A stretch of 64,000 bases of DNA, taken from Neonectria sp. B-13 (lineage: Eukaryota > Ascomycota > Sordariomycetes > Hypocreales > Nectriaceae). A program made the translations under genes and the position numbers. This document shows positions 12,163-25,449 of the stretch, one piece after another (positions within the stretch are counted from its first letter, which is position 1; the number at the start of each line of letters is the position of its first letter). The stretch covers positions 879,559 to 943,558 of the forward strand of contig NOKP01000014.1 in the NCBI GenBank assembly GCA_002682825.1. The letters run 5' to 3'. The notes beneath the pieces are model-generated. The model ran no database searches. It saw nothing but the letters and a program-made list of their open reading frames with translations, and had not been told where the DNA came from.

Positions 12163-13610
12163 TTAGTAGGCCCAGATTTTAAGCTAGAAGTAAAGTCAGC
12201 CGAAGTCCATAGGCCAATCGCTTCTATTTGTTGTGCAGGAAGCAGAGGGAGCCGTCGCTGCAAGATGCGAATATAAGGGATCACATACCAGAGAATCCCA
12301 AGAGCCCGTGCATAGGCTGGTGCCGTCGTTGCTCACGCCGAGGCAGCTGACACGGTTCTCGTGGCCGACGAGCGATCCAACCTTTTCGCCTCGTGTGATA
12401 TCCCAGACCTATTGTACTTAGTCAGCATATGCGCAATCAATTGTGAGAACTGGGGAATGCATACCTTGCACTCAAAGTCATCATAACCAGCGAAAAGCAA
12501 TCGTCCGGATACAGAGGTGGCGACGGAAGTGATACCGCAGAGGATGGATTCCGACTAGCAATTGCGTTAGCGCGCGAGGTCCGAGGTCCAATTTACCGGA
12601 TCCACTTACCCCGTAGAGGTTCAATTCACGATCCGCGCGAATATCAAAGAGGCGGCAGGTGGCATCGTCGGAGCCAGTGACGAACGAGTGGCCGTCGGGG
12701 AAGAATTGGATGGCGTTGATGTCGGATTCGTGGCCAGCAAAGGTTTGGACGGCCTTGCCAGCTCGGATATCCCACAACTTAGCAAAGGCGTCGCAGGCAC
12801 CCGAGATGAAGGTGTTCTGGTTGGTAGGGTTGAGGCTAATGCTCATGACATCGCCGAGGTGATCGGCAAACTCAGTAACCTTCTGGCCCGTCTCGATATC
12901 CCACTTCATGCAGGTCATGTCACCGGACGAGGTGAGGATGCTGCGGTCGTTAATAAAGCGACAGCAGGAGAGATAACCGGCATGGCCAGATAGCTCGCGA
13001 GCGACGCGAGTGGGACCATCGCGCTGCTGGTTGAGGTTGTAGATGGAGCAAATGTTGTCGAGACCACCGCAAGCAACGAAGTTGCCGCTGGGAGCGTAGG
13101 CGCATGTCATGACCCAGGAGGAGCGGAGGGGAATGGCATGAACCTTGTTCGTGGTGTAGGCGTCCCAGATAATAAGCTTGCCATCCTGAGACGCAGAGAC
13201 CAGATGCCTTCGGTCGGTGGACCAGTGCATGGCATAGATCTTGGCCAGATGCCCCTTGAGTGTCCGCTTGGCCTTCATGAGCTGGTTCTTGGGGATAGGC
13301 TCGTGAGCCTGTTGCGCGACAGCGCGGACTAGAGTTAAGACCCAGGTTAGCATTGTTTTGAAGCTGGCGGAAGCGGCGGGGACAACTCGACGTGCGGCGG
13401 CGACTGTGACATTCATTGTCACCGTTGCCGTCGTTTCCGTCGCGGTTGCTGAGCCCACGAGATCAGAGCAGGTCACGTACGGGTGGTGTCGGCGAGGTCA
13501 TCCTTCTTCCTCTTGATGCGGTCCTTGAGTGTCTCAGCTTCGCGGCGGGCCTGCTGGATTCGCGACTGCATAGCCTCGGGCGAGACGTCGCTGGCGCCTT
13601 GCGAGTTCAT
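12163..13610 (-). CDS. gnb-1: Heterotrimeric G protein beta subunit (WD40 propeller)
   Basis: Five exons: 13610-13481, 13328-12610, 12554-12465, 12408-12289 and 12183-12163, giving 359 residues, the usual fungal length. Residues 1-43 form the N-terminal coiled coil ([16 protein letters not shown]) that pairs with G-gamma. Seven WD40 repeats follow, for example [31 protein letters not shown] and [20 protein letters not shown]. The final exon is only 21 nt and encodes LKIWAY plus stop. Introns are 152, 55, 56 and 105 nt, all GT-AG. The family acts at the inner plasma membrane downstream of GPCRs in mating, growth, conidiation and virulence. The promoter is interrupted by an assembly gap 157 bp above the ATG. 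The symbol follows Neurospora usage. Confidence 0.96.
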
Positions 13611-13767
13611 TGTGATCGGGCAGCGGTGCGACGGCGAGGGACGAGAAGGCTGGGGACGAGAAGACCGGAGGCAGGTAGAGAGCGAGGGCGAGGTGACGAT
13701 GAGCGAGCAGACTCGGGTCGGGCTCGGTGAGAGCGTGAAGGTCGTCGGTCGGGCGATGGAGGACGAT

Positions 13768-13867
13768 NNNNNNNNNNNNNNNNNNNNNNNNNNNNNNNNN
13801 NNNNNNNNNNNNNNNNNNNNNNNNNNNNNNNNNNNNNNNNNNNNNNNNNNNNNNNNNNNNNNNNNNN
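13768..13867. other. Assembly gap, exactly 100 N
   Basis: A run of 100 undetermined bases. A round 100 usually marks a gap of unknown size, so coordinates across it are not true distances. It lies in the 5' region of the G-beta gene, beside low-complexity purine-rich sequence with a short duplication (ggagggcccat, 13996-14022). Confidence 0.95.
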
Positions 13868-16800
13868 GGGGGCTCTTCTTTCAGTGGATGTGGGTACCTA
13901 GGGTACCTAAGCAGTAGGTGGTAGCAGTGGGCGAGCCAGTGAACGAGGGCCTGGGAAGTCCGCCCCGGGTAGTAGTGGGCTGGAGCCAGACAGGGGAGGG
14001 CCCATGGAGGGCCCATGGAGGGAGCAGGGGGGGAGGGAATTGCCTTATGAGGAGTGGAGGTACATGACGGTAGTGACTGAGTAAGGGCACGGCGGGCAGC
14101 AATAGTACAGGACTTTGATTTGCCCAGGGTTTTGGATTGGATAGCTAACATGTACAATTTCCTTGAGTCGGCGTTGGGTGGGAGACAGCGCACAGTACGA
14201 ACTTGAAGGATTAGATGCGGTGAAAAGTATCTACTTAGCTACTGCCGAGGCAGATAGATTTGTCATCTGGGCAGAGTAGTACGGATGTTCGGACTGGAAG
14301 GAGAAGAGAAAAAAAAGAAGGCCACCTTCAAAAAGAAACGACAGCGAGCCGGGGGTCCGAAAGAAGGAAACAATACAGTGGGTGGCATGGGAATGGGACG
14401 GGTGCTCCAATTGATCCATGGGTTTGGGATGGAAAGTCGCCGCAGATGGTTTGGAATGGTTTCTGGGATGGGTTTGGGATGGGTGGAAAAGATCGGGGTG
14501 ACGGCGGCGGCCGCAGAGTTGCAGTGGTGCATTCAGCGACACACCTTCAGTGAAGTGGTGCGTGCGGCGGTGCGTGCGCTGCCTTGGTACATCGAGTTTG
14601 TATGTGTCCATCGTGAGGCCGTATGTATCTCTTCGAACGCGGCGGAGCGGGACCACTAGCCTGCTTGCCCACCACCCCAACCTCCATCCGCCGCTTGAAG
14701 TGGAATTGGGGGAACGAGGAAAACACCAAGACGGCTAGAGGCCCGCGCAAGAGACACAGGCGTCGAGACACAACATGCGTCCTGAATAAGTTACCGACTA
14801 CTGCAAAGTACTTGCCGAAGTCGGTAACCGACCAGCAAGAAAAAGGAAACACAAACAGAGAGGCTACAGCCTGCGAAGTACGGACTCTTCCGTCCATCCT
14901 GAGACCGATGCCCCCTGGGCCCCTCAACCCACCAGATTGCGCCAGATTACAGTGGAGTGGAAGCTAAGGTGCTGAGGTGATTCCCCCGGCTGGAGGTATT
15001 CCACGACCCAGACTACGCGGGCTGGTACTTGATGTGCTGGGCTTGCTTGCTGGACACTGATTTAGCACAGATTAGAAGCCGGTACCTTAGCTTGGGGCTG
15101 GCCATGGCCGCCGAGCTAGGGCCCTCGGAGCTGGCGCAACTGGTCGCTCCCTCCTTGTTCTCTATCCCTATCTGTGAGTAGGTAAGGTGCTTCGTACTAG
15201 GTATGAAGCTCCGGAGCGCGCCATTGGCAACTCGAGGCTTGGAAGCGAGGCCCGTACTTCTAGCTGCTAGGTATTTTCCGGCCTGCGAGCTAGGCTCCAC
15301 CCGTTGGAAATCCTCCCACTTGCAATTCGCAATGCGGCCTGTCGCCAACGGAGCAGACAAGCACAACACGGCCCCAACTTGCCTCTGAAGCTGTACGAAT
15401 ACCGATCCTACACCATGTCGATGATGCGATGCTCGAACGGACGGGGGTTGAACATGGCGGATGATGGCGAGGAGACGCCCTTTATCGTCCGTCTGGTCGC
15501 TCTCTGGATGTGTCGCGGCCTCTCCCACGGGCTGCTGGAATGCCTTTGCGCTTGTCCCTTTCCGCCATGGAATCATGCATGGTCTCGGGTGCCCGCAGCT
15601 TCCTAATCCTTGTCTGTGGTTTCTAGTCGTTTTCCCTGGCCGTGCTGTGGTCTGTTGTCTTTGGTCTGTCCTGGTCTCTCTGGTCAGCCGTCTGCAGTCA
15701 ACACCACGAGTCAAAGACACCATGTCTGGTCCGGGACAACGGAGAGTCTGATACAATATGGGCGTCAGGCAGTCGCACTGTGCTCGGTATGTGTGGTTGG
15801 CAATGCTATTCATCACTCTTCGAAGGCGTGCTGCAACTGACTCGACACTGTCTGGTCACAGACTTCCCGACATCTGCAATATATCCAGGGACAAACTCAC
15901 GCAGACAAGGCAACAAACATGCTTGTCCTCGACTTTCGCGACCGACACATAGCTCCAAGCATTACACCTAATTACCTAGAGTCTTCAGGAATTCAGACTT
16001 ACGAATACAGGGACGCACACTGCTATTATGGGGCAGCCTCCTGCAAGCCCTTCCCGGGGAACAAGGAATGGGTGGAGGATCCTGTGGAGCCCTCCCAAGG
16101 AGCTCTGCTCTCTCTGGGGACCCTCCAGCTGCCCGGCTGAGAAAGGCTCCCCATCAGCTGGCGGGCGTGCGTCTCCCCGGTCGTCGATCATGCTGGGTCG
16201 CCTTCGCGCGAACAGTGAGCACTGAGCTGTCAACAACGAGTTGAGACAATGTACGGAGGCCTGTCTGTCTTGTGGCAGCTGGACACTGCAAACCACCGCC
16301 CCCAATCCATCGACGCACCTTGTGCGCCATACGCACTAACATGTTCACCCACACGCTTCCCACAACCTCCTCGTCGTACGACAAACACTTTCCCCGGCCC
16401 AGCCTGAAGCACCCGGCCGTCGGTACCCCTTACCAAAGGGGAAGTAGGCGCTCTGGATCGTCTTGGCTCCTTGCGAGTCCTTGGGCAGCCAAACAGACGA
16501 GCGCCATCCATACCAATGGCCTCGTTGACCTGGACGTCAAGGGGCTTTCGTTTGCAACATCAGTGGGCCTGCAAATGGCGATTGCGACGTTGGTTCTCTG
16601 GTACCTGCAGCACGATGCAACCTCCCCCAGCTGCGCGCTGGATGCTGGATGGATGCACCACGGCACCATCTCGCAGCTTCTCTCGATCGATTTCTTCATT
16701 TGCTCACCGTCCCGCGAACTATTTAGTTGCTCCGGGCGCATAATTGCTTCTTCTTCTTCCCGGTCCCTGAGCAAACTCGGTTCGTCCGTATCAAAACAAG

Positions 16801-18710
16801 GTTCTGTCCTGGCCCGTTCGATGGCTTCCTCTGGCGTGTGGGCTGTGGCACTAAGATTCGGCATCGGCGCATTTATGTTGTGTATTTAGCTTCGCCGAAG
16901 CCTTCTCGAGGCCGCCCACTTCCTGGAGTCCTCCCTAACCACCGAACGACAAAGGAACCAGGAGCTTGAGAGAGCCCTGAGACTTTACGACGCAGCCGAC
17001 TCGCCCACCTTGGCAACTGAGGGTAGTACGTATCAGCCAGAGCACCAAGACCGGCGCAATTTGCGATGTCCTCCAAATGACCCGCAAACATCCACTCGCA
17101 CGGTCGACAACCCCAGTGGCTTCCCGGTAGCCCCAATCCCAGCCTGGCCGGTCCTGGTTAACCTGGAAGTTATCCCTGCAGCGTCTCCTTCAACAGCAAG
17201 GTCGTGGCAGGGAATGTTGACAGGGCCATACAAACATGTCAGTACTCGCGATGCTAGCTCGGAGGTCAAGCTGGCGATACTCATGGGCCTCGAAACATGA
17301 GCACTCACCACGAAGCCTTGCCTCTGGGGCTAACAGTCTGCTTCTCAATGTCCTTAGCACCCAAGTATCAACCGTCACGCCAGACAATCTCGGGCTTGCT
17401 CCCAATCAGCTTCAACCTCTGCTGTTTCTGTCCGAGATGCTGACCTAGGTACCGCTCCTCAAGTCAGGAGAGCAGCCATGCCAATCCCGGACCAGCATTG
17501 AATGACGATGTACCAATAGTTGGGTTGCGATATAACTGTAATTCTTCACCATAATTACCAACACGACCTCGTTTCCACTATGGCCTCAGTCGTGGCTCAT
17601 CTCTCCTGACGCCCTTGGAAACCTGGGACTTCTGACATGGCTTGGGCAGAGATGTGGTTAGGCCCCTTTACATTGCGCCCTTTCGCACAGCACTTGAGCT
17701 CGCCGTATGACGCTTGCAACGGTTGGCGGCGCGGCCTTGGACGTCTCCTGTGTCTCTGTCCGCGTGATACGACAGATCGTGAGACCATCCTTCTCGAACC
17801 CAAACCCCTGGTTCGTCCCACCGCGCTCTCCTGTGTTCAAATTACAATGCTACCCTGCGGAAAAACTCAGCAGCCATGTTAACGGCTACGTGCATGGAAG
17901 GAATACGCTTCTTCCTAGACTCCAATGCCTTTATCCCATCGCGTCAGAATCCGCTCCGCTAGGGTAGATCGTGCCCTGGGCGATTGTTGGTTCCCGGCGC
18001 CAATGCGGTCATCCCTTCTCGATCCAATCTGCAGCGTTCTCCAGCCTGCGTAGTCTATCTTTTCTTTTGATCCTGAGAACTGGAACAATATCGGGACCAG
18101 AGCGAATAGCAAGGCCCTTAAAATTAAACATGCACAAGAGACTTCGTGTCACATCGCGTCATCCCTGTCCTTTTGTGCGCTGTCAACCCAGTGGTATTTC
18201 TGTTTCCTCCTGTGAGACGCTGTGGAGAGAGACGGCTATTCATCCAAGACATGCATAAAATGTCTTGGACTAACCCTGTAGGATGTTGTGGCTTCTTCAA
18301 GCGGTCTCGAGACGGGCCCGACTAGGAGGAGCTTCTCCGAACTGTGGAGAGTGCCTGGATATCCGAATGCATCCATGTTTGACTCGTGATATTGGCATGT
18401 GGCTTACCCTATACTAACGCTATAATTTGGCTATGAATAACACGACACAGTTCTGGAAACATTACACATTGCTAGTGTTAAATAAAAACTCTGTGAAGAT
18501 TACTTGGTATGTCACCTCGTATTTTCGAGACCGTATACTTGATTAAATGTCCTTTGATTAGAATCGATATTCAATTATATTGTGAATGTTTCTTGCCTTT
18601 TCTGGGGGCGTCAACAATAAACAGCGGACAACAAGCGTTGCAAATACTATCATTGTCGTTTCCAGTTTATTCATTATGATATACTTTTCATTTCATCTAA
18701 TCTCATATAT
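13868..18710. other. Spacer between G-beta promoter gap and acetoacetyl-CoA synthetase, 4.8 kb
   Basis: No supported gene. The longest open frame (267 codons, minus strand, 15013-15816) has no recognisable motif and an amino acid composition unlike the neighbouring proteins. From about 18400 to 18670 the sequence becomes AT-rich, as expected for the 3' UTR and terminator of the synthetase gene. I saw no transposase, reverse transcriptase or terminal repeats. Confidence 0.55.
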
Positions 18711-21064
18711 CTAGTGCGCCTTCGCCCACTCCTTAAACCAATCCAACGCCTCGGGGTTGGCAACGCTCGCATTCGTCTTGATTTGCATTCCCGAGAGGAT
18801 CTGCTTGACTGCGACCTCAATCCTGTTATACATGTTAGAGTCTTTTCTATGTCTGTTGCCATAGGACTGGAAACGAAGTGAACACTTACTTTTTGCCATT
18901 GCCCGTCTTTGGCACACCGCCGCCGCACTCCTCCACAACACCTGGGACGTGCCGCGGGCTCAACTCCCCCTTGATCTTGGCCTTGATGCGGCTTCGCAGG
19001 TCATCGTCGAATGTTTTCCCCGGCACCATGACGACGAAGAGGCACACCATCTCGTCCGTGTCCTCTGCGCGGCGCCGGCCTATGCACACGGCGTCTTCGA
19101 TATCAGCAGCGAAGAAGCGCGTGAGGATGTTGTATATCTCAGCAGACCCGAACCGCACGCCCGACGGCTTCAGCACGCCGTCCGATCGGCCCAGCATGAC
19201 GAGACTGCCCGTACCCGCGTCAGGGATCGTGACGAAGTCGCCGTGGTGCCACACTGCCCCTTTCGCGCCGCAGATATCGGCAAATCGATCAAAGTACGCC
19301 GCCTGGTACTTGGCCTCGCCGCCCGCTCCGAAGAAAGTCAGCGGCTGGCAGGGGAAGGGCCGCACGCAGACGAGGTCGCCGGGTTCGCCAGCGGAGACGG
19401 GATCTCCGGTGACGGAGTCGACGACTCGGATGGCCATGCCCAAGCCTGCGCACTGGATCTCGCCCACGCGGACGGGGAGCAGCGGGCAGGGGGCGCCGAA
19501 GAGGGAGATGATGTCAGTGCCGCCCGTGATGGAGGCGAGGTTGACGTGCGCGGGGAACGCCTCGTAGACGAACTTGAACGTGGAAGGAGGCAGGGGCGAG
19601 GCCGTCGAGTAGATGGCCTGGAGGCGCGAGAGGTCGATGCCCGGCTCGCGGACGGGATACACGCCGTTGGCCTCAAGGGCTGTGAGATACGCGGCTGAGG
19701 TGCCGAAGTGGGTGACCTCGAGGTCAGACAGGAGGCGAGGGAGGGAGAGGTGACCCTGCGGCCGGAAGGGTGAGCCGGAGTAGACGATGACAGTGGCTCC
19801 CACGGCGAGGGCGCCGATGCTCCAGTGCCACATCATCCACGAGGTGGTGGTGTAGTAGAGCATCCGCGAGGAGCTTGATAGCGAGCAGTGCAGCATATGC
19901 TCCTTCTTATGCTGGATAAGCGTGCCGAGGGCCGTGTGGACGATGGCCTTGGGCAGACCAGTCGTGCCGCTGGAGTACAGTACGTAGAGGGGGTGCGAGG
20001 GCGGGAGCTGTTCGAACTTCAGGGGCTCGTCTGGAGCAGACGCCAGGAGGTTGGCGTACTCGACGGCAGCGACTCCCTGCGCAGTGATCTCGTCGAGCCC
20101 GAGGCCGCCGGCGCGGATGTTGTCAACGACGACGACGGTCTGCAACCCAGTGGCGCGCAAGGCCGCGACGATGTCGGTTGTCTTGGACACACTGGACCAC
20201 TCCTTACCGTTGTACACGGTGCCATTGTCCGCGAAGAGCACCTTGGGCGCGATCTGAGTCAAGCGGTCCAAAACGGCACTGACGCCGTTGTCGGGGCTGA
20301 TACCCGTCCATACGGCGCCCACAGCCGCGGTGGCGAGCATGGCGACGAGGGCCTCGACATGGTTGGAGACGTAGCCGGCGACGACGTCGTTCTGCTTGAG
20401 CCCCGCAGCGCGCAGGGCGTTGGAGCAGCGGCGGACGGCGTCACGGAGGTCGGCCCAGGATGTGGTGACGGTAGACCCGGGGAGCTCGGTGAGGGTGATG
20501 ACGGCCGGAGCGGACGGGGCTGGCGCCGGGGACGTGGCGGGGAACAGCAGATTCTCGGCGAAGTTCAGGCGGGCGGAGGAGAAGAAGTCCGGTCGGGGGT
20601 ACATGGGCGCATTGAGGGGGATGACCTATGTTGTTGCGGATGGTGAGCTTGAGGCGAGATTTGTACCATGCATGGGGATGCTCAATGGCGTTTGGCTGGG
20701 TTTGGAAGGGGTTTGCAGTAACATAACGTCATGCCGACAGTCTCACTTGAGATGCTATTCCCATATTCACCTGCACTCCATGTGATCGTGTGACATTGAG
20801 CACCATGTAGAAGTTCTCATAGAAGCATTGCCGTACCTTATCAAAGGGCTTGGATGCCGTGATGCCCACAAAGTGCCAGACCTCCTCCCAGAACAGCGCA
20901 ACGTTGTCAATGGACCATTGGTAGAGTGTTGGGTAGTCATTGAGGCTGAGCCCATGCTTCTTGTTGACGTGCTTGATGAAGCGCCAAATGGGCGTCGACG
21001 TCGGGTCTGGATGGCTCCAGAGTTCGTCCGCGGGGGGCTTCTTGTCGGTCGACGGGACGGCCAT
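18711..21064 (-). CDS. Acetoacetyl-CoA synthetase
   Basis: Three exons: 21064-20837, 20625-18890 and 18822-18711, 691 residues. It activates acetoacetate to acetoacetyl-CoA with ATP and CoA, in the cytosol, feeding sterol and lipid synthesis or ketone-body use. It is an ANL-superfamily adenylating enzyme: P-loop core YVLYSSGTTGLPKAIVH, WHHGDFVTIP, LGRSDGVLKPSGVRFGSAEI, and the C-terminal lysine motif PKTGNGKK at the exon 2/3 junction. The N-terminus (LWSHPDPTST, DNVALFWEEVWHFVG, then MYPRPDFFSSARLNFAENLL) is the acetoacetyl-CoA synthetase version rather than plain acetyl-CoA synthetase. Intron 1 (211 nt) joins KPFDK to VIPLNAPMYPRP in frame, which matches the spacing I expect for the family. 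Intron 2 is 67 nt. Confidence 0.93.
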
Positions 21065-24000
21065 GGCTGTGGCGGCGTGAAGAAGCGGATAGTTCTGAGC
21101 GAGCTTGAGATGACGATGAGAGCGGAAGAGGCCCTGGACGGATGGGAGGTTTGTTGAGGAGGGAGAGAAAACGATATCGGAATGGCGGCTCGGAATCCAG
21201 CGGAAGTTGGGCGAGGGATAGCTGAACAAGACAATGGTTATAAGAGAGAGACAAGAGACAGACACAAGGCGCAAAGGGCAAAATATGATAAGGTGCGCTA
21301 CAATGGCACTAGAATTTCGCGAGTCTCAAGACTATTTTGGCAGCATAAAACATCTTTCTTCCTCTCGTCTTACTGTTCCGAGGGCTGCGTCGCAACGCGG
21401 AACCTCCGCACACCAAGGTTCGCAGTCTCGGCCCATGGCCGTTGGAAGCCGCTCTCTTCCGCGTCGTCTCGGCTCCCCGACCCCGCTGATATGCCGGTCC
21501 CCGAAGTGGCGGTGGTGGGGGAGGCTGATGCAAGCCGTGGCTGGAGAATTTGTGGCAGAGGCGCTGGACACTCGTCCTGTTGTGGCTTGGGCTGACTTCG
21601 CACTCTGTGGCTGGAGAGAATAACCAGACGCTTACCCAAAACGGATGGCCATCTCGATATCCGCGTCTTCTCTTGAGCTGCTCCCCCTATCACGCGAGGC
21701 TAATGAAAGACCAGGCAACATCAGGACAAGGGCAGCGCAGTAAACAGAGAACAGGAGGGGGAAACTGTATCAAATAGGGCCATCGTGGGCAGGCAGGATA
21801 TTAAACAGGGGAGTGATTGCCGGGGATGGAGACACAACCAGGTGACTAACGGGTTTGATGGTGATTGAAGAGCCCCGTTTCCCGAGATTACACCATGCTC
21901 GGAGTTTTGGACAAAAGGCAGGGCAACGCTACGGCCTACGGGGCACTCAATCTTCCCGAGCCCGCCGGTTGCGCCGCAGACACTTTACATCCTTGAGATG
22001 AGAGATCTACGTACGTCACGTCACGTTCGGACGTTGTTGGGCCTTTGTCTTGTCTCTCTTGTCCGATGACCACCCTGTGAGCGGAGCCCAGCTGAAGCGA
22101 GCGTGAGCCCATGGCAAAAGTTGGCATGGAGACCAACGCCGGCAGCACGATATAAGTCCGGGACTGAATGGGACGATCAAGTCGGGATCCGGATGCACAG
22201 GGTCCAACCCCATTCCGCGGAACCGTATCGTATCGCGGCGTACAGCCTCAGGTCAAGCAGAGGCGCCTCCAGACGTTCAAGTTGCTATCAAGTTGCGGGG
22301 GGCCACGGGGCAAGTCAGCATCACGGTCCCGGCGTGCATTAGCTAGGCTGCCGGAGAAGCTTGGGAGCCTGGCGGTGAGGGCTCCGCGAGGCCGGACACA
22401 GCCAAGGCCGGCGCCGAGGATGCATGTCGTGCGTTTGCGGCTGCTTGGGGGGATGCGAAGTGATCCATGCCATGCGGAGGACGCTGCGGCGCTGCGCTGT
22501 GATTGACGAGGTGCCGGCGTTGTTGGGGATTGTGTTTTGAGGGGCACCGTCCAACCAGGCTCGCGCATCTTGCATCTTATCGGATCATGTAGGCATATTA
22601 AGCGCTTGTCGCCCATGCTGTACATGAGGCATCTAGATTTGGCTCTGCTCTACTCTCAACCATTGATTCATACATACGATCCATCTTGTCCGCGTCAAAT
22701 GCAGACAGGCCCCGCGGTCAAGCTGGCGCATCCGCGGCGAGGTAAAGCCGGAGGGAGCACTGGAGGAGACCTAAAATGAAGGCGAGGTGAGGTGAGGTGA
22801 CGGAGGGAGGCCGCCAGCCCAGTGGTACATGGATGGATGGATAGAATGAATGAATGGTTAGAACCCAAACGACCTAGCAATTGGGTACTTCTACCCAATG
22901 GTCTCGAGCTAATACAACTTGCCGGCAAGTAAACCCTACGGCCGAGAGACGTGCCCAGTGCCCAATGCCATCGTCGATTCCCGGCAGCGACGGCCGTGTA
23001 TGTCCCCTGCCAATCTCCAGCAGCCCAGCTGTGATTGATCCTGTAGGTTTCACCAAAGCCAACAGCCTGGCAGCCTTCATGGGCCCGAACGATGACCCTG
23101 GTACGAAAAACCTGGCGAAAAACTCGTGGCGCATTTGGAGCCTCCGAGAGTTCCCATTCGCAGAACTCACCGCATTCTTGAACTTGTGTGGGGCCGCAGC
23201 GTCGCCGCTTTTTGGAGCCAAGGAGCTATCGAACCCAAGCTTACTATGTACTCCACGGCAATGTCGCGACTCAATGCGCAGCGCAGCGCAGCGAAGTGCT
23301 GTCGGGTTCATGTCGTGCACCGCAACTGCAATGCAATGGCTTCGTCACCCTCCCCTGGCTGAGCCCAGCAGTGAGCATGAGCCGAGGCTGAGTGAGGGCT
23401 GAGGCGAAGAGCGGCGAGAGCGCTTGGCTGGATACGTCACTAACACGCCCAACCGCCGACCGGACAGCTCGGGAAGCATGGGAGCGCCACGTACTGAAGG
23501 TCCTCAGCTCCATGCGAAAAGGGTCGTAGCCTTGGCTCTCTTGAGTCTTGTCACACACTCGCACAGGGGGGAAAGCCTCGGAGACCAGGTGTCGGATTGG
23601 ACCCATGACTGCGGATGACGATGGGACACAGGGCGGAGGACCTGGACGGCACAGGCATTGGAGGTCAAGTGCAGATTGGAGCGTGCAAAGGCGCGGCGAG
23701 CTGTCAAGCGAGGGCCCCGGCATCAACGGGACTGGCTGGAAGGTGACATGGATGATTGTTCGCTGGTGTTAGGTCGCGTTCACCCTTCTTCTGTTCGGTT
23801 TGCGCGCACGCGACGCTGTCTGTTCCTGTCCCTGTTGGCGAGGAGAAGAGAATTGGGGAACCCACTCATTATGCCGCCGCTTGCTGGGTGCCCTGTTCAG
23901 GAGACGGGACGAGACGAGACGAGACGAGCGCCCCTTGAAATCTTTGGTAGCCCCGGGCGTGGCCGGCGCAGGCCGATGTGCGTTGGGTGAGCTTGGGTGA

Positions 24001-25449
24001 GTTGTCTCTGGCTTTTGTGGTTCTCCGAGTCCCTGATTGATGAATCAGGATCATCGAGTCCGTGACTTGGTAGAGATGCCTCGAAAGCTCCGTTTGCCTC
24101 CGTGCCCCCCGTCCGCCGTGCCCGTCCCCGCCACCCGTCCGTCCAGGTTCATTCGAGAGGGTGTGTGAAGTGAAGTGCGCGTGTACGAAGTACGAAAGTA
24201 CGGTACTGTGTCTGTGTGACACAATTCTGCTGTCACAGGCACGGGCACTTTGCTTTAATTGAACCTGGCCCCCCTCCCATTATCCCCGCCGCCTCCGCTG
24301 CCTCGTGGTGTCTTTATCTCTCCATCTCTCCCCTCTACTCCCGTTCATCAACCCCAACCCTCCCGACACTTGCACTTTGCTTTGCAATTTGGGCCTGGCT
24401 TGCGGTTAGTCGGACGTCGTCTCAGTAGAGGGATTGACCACACACACTCTCTGCCTGTTGAGAGTATCGACCCTCGTACCCCATCGAACCGCTGTTCCCC
24501 AACATCCGGATGAGAACGAGTCGCAACCTTCGCCCTTGCGTCACCGACCAATCCATTGGGACGACCAGGAGTCAGCAGCGAACGAGAGTTTTGTCTCGGT
24601 GCTTGGATTCCGGAGCTGCCGCAAGAACAACAAAAAAACGCCAAAAGCCCGCGTGGTTGCGTGCCGAGCCGAGTGAGTGATTCATTACTAGTTTTGTCGT
24701 TCGTGTTAGTCGTTGGTTCCCCTCGCATTTGGTTTCTACTTTCAGCCCGAGGCGAGTTCATCAAGTAGATGGATTGAGCCGGTGCTGATTGCGGATGGTT
24801 CGTCTGGCTCACACAGACATACACACACACCGTCGCACAGAGATACGCGTGTGAGTGAGCGTGTGTGGGTGGGCGGGCGTGCGCTGGATTTTTGGCGTGC
24901 GGCCCGTGTCGGAAGTGGCCAGCCAAAGGCAGCTTGGGAGGTGTCCACAGCCAATTTGCAACGGGCGGATCGTCACTTTCCCCAATTTTCCTCCTGGCGA
25001 CGCCACCTCCTGCGCCTCCTGGCACCAACCTTGAATTCCTCATCCAAACTCACCTCCTTCACTTTCATCCCTCACCATTCGGCATATTCCATCCATCGGT
25101 GTCGAGTGCCTTCGAGTTCGCCTCGCTTCTTGCTTCTGGAATTGGCTTGACTTGAACCGCACTGAATTGTATTGCATCATCCTGCTGCACCATTCTGTCT
25201 GCTCTTCTCGTCTCGCCTCTTCCGTGGCTTCTCTCCCTCTCCTTCCTCTCCCAATCATCGTCAGCTCTGCACCACCCTCACGAACATCCCCAGGGGATCA
25301 TGCACCATCATCCACACTTGTGCCGATTCATCCACTAGTATTGACACCCGCTGACCCTCAATCTTCGACAACCACCAGATCTTATCTTAGATCTTAATCC
25401 TTCGTCTTCGCAACAAACCTTCCCCTAGTCCGCAACTCAGCCAGGAGAC
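21065..25449. other. Divergent spacer between acetoacetyl-CoA synthetase and LCB2, 4.4 kb
   Basis: Both flanking genes start from this spacer, so it holds two promoters. No supported gene lies inside. Simple repeats: (GACGA)n at 23901-23930, GAGGT-type repeats near 22782-22800, GGAT/GAAT repeats near 22830-22857, and CA/TG-rich tracts near 24810-24880. From about 24250 to 25440 the plus strand is pyrimidine-rich, as in long fungal 5' leaders, and probably belongs to the LCB2 transcript. Confidence 0.6.

Noticed and set aside
15013..15816. 267-codon minus-strand open frame in the spacer before acetoacetyl-CoA synthetase
   Set aside because: No recognisable domain, weak start, erratic composition, and no splice-consistent neighbours; probably chance in moderately GC-rich DNA.
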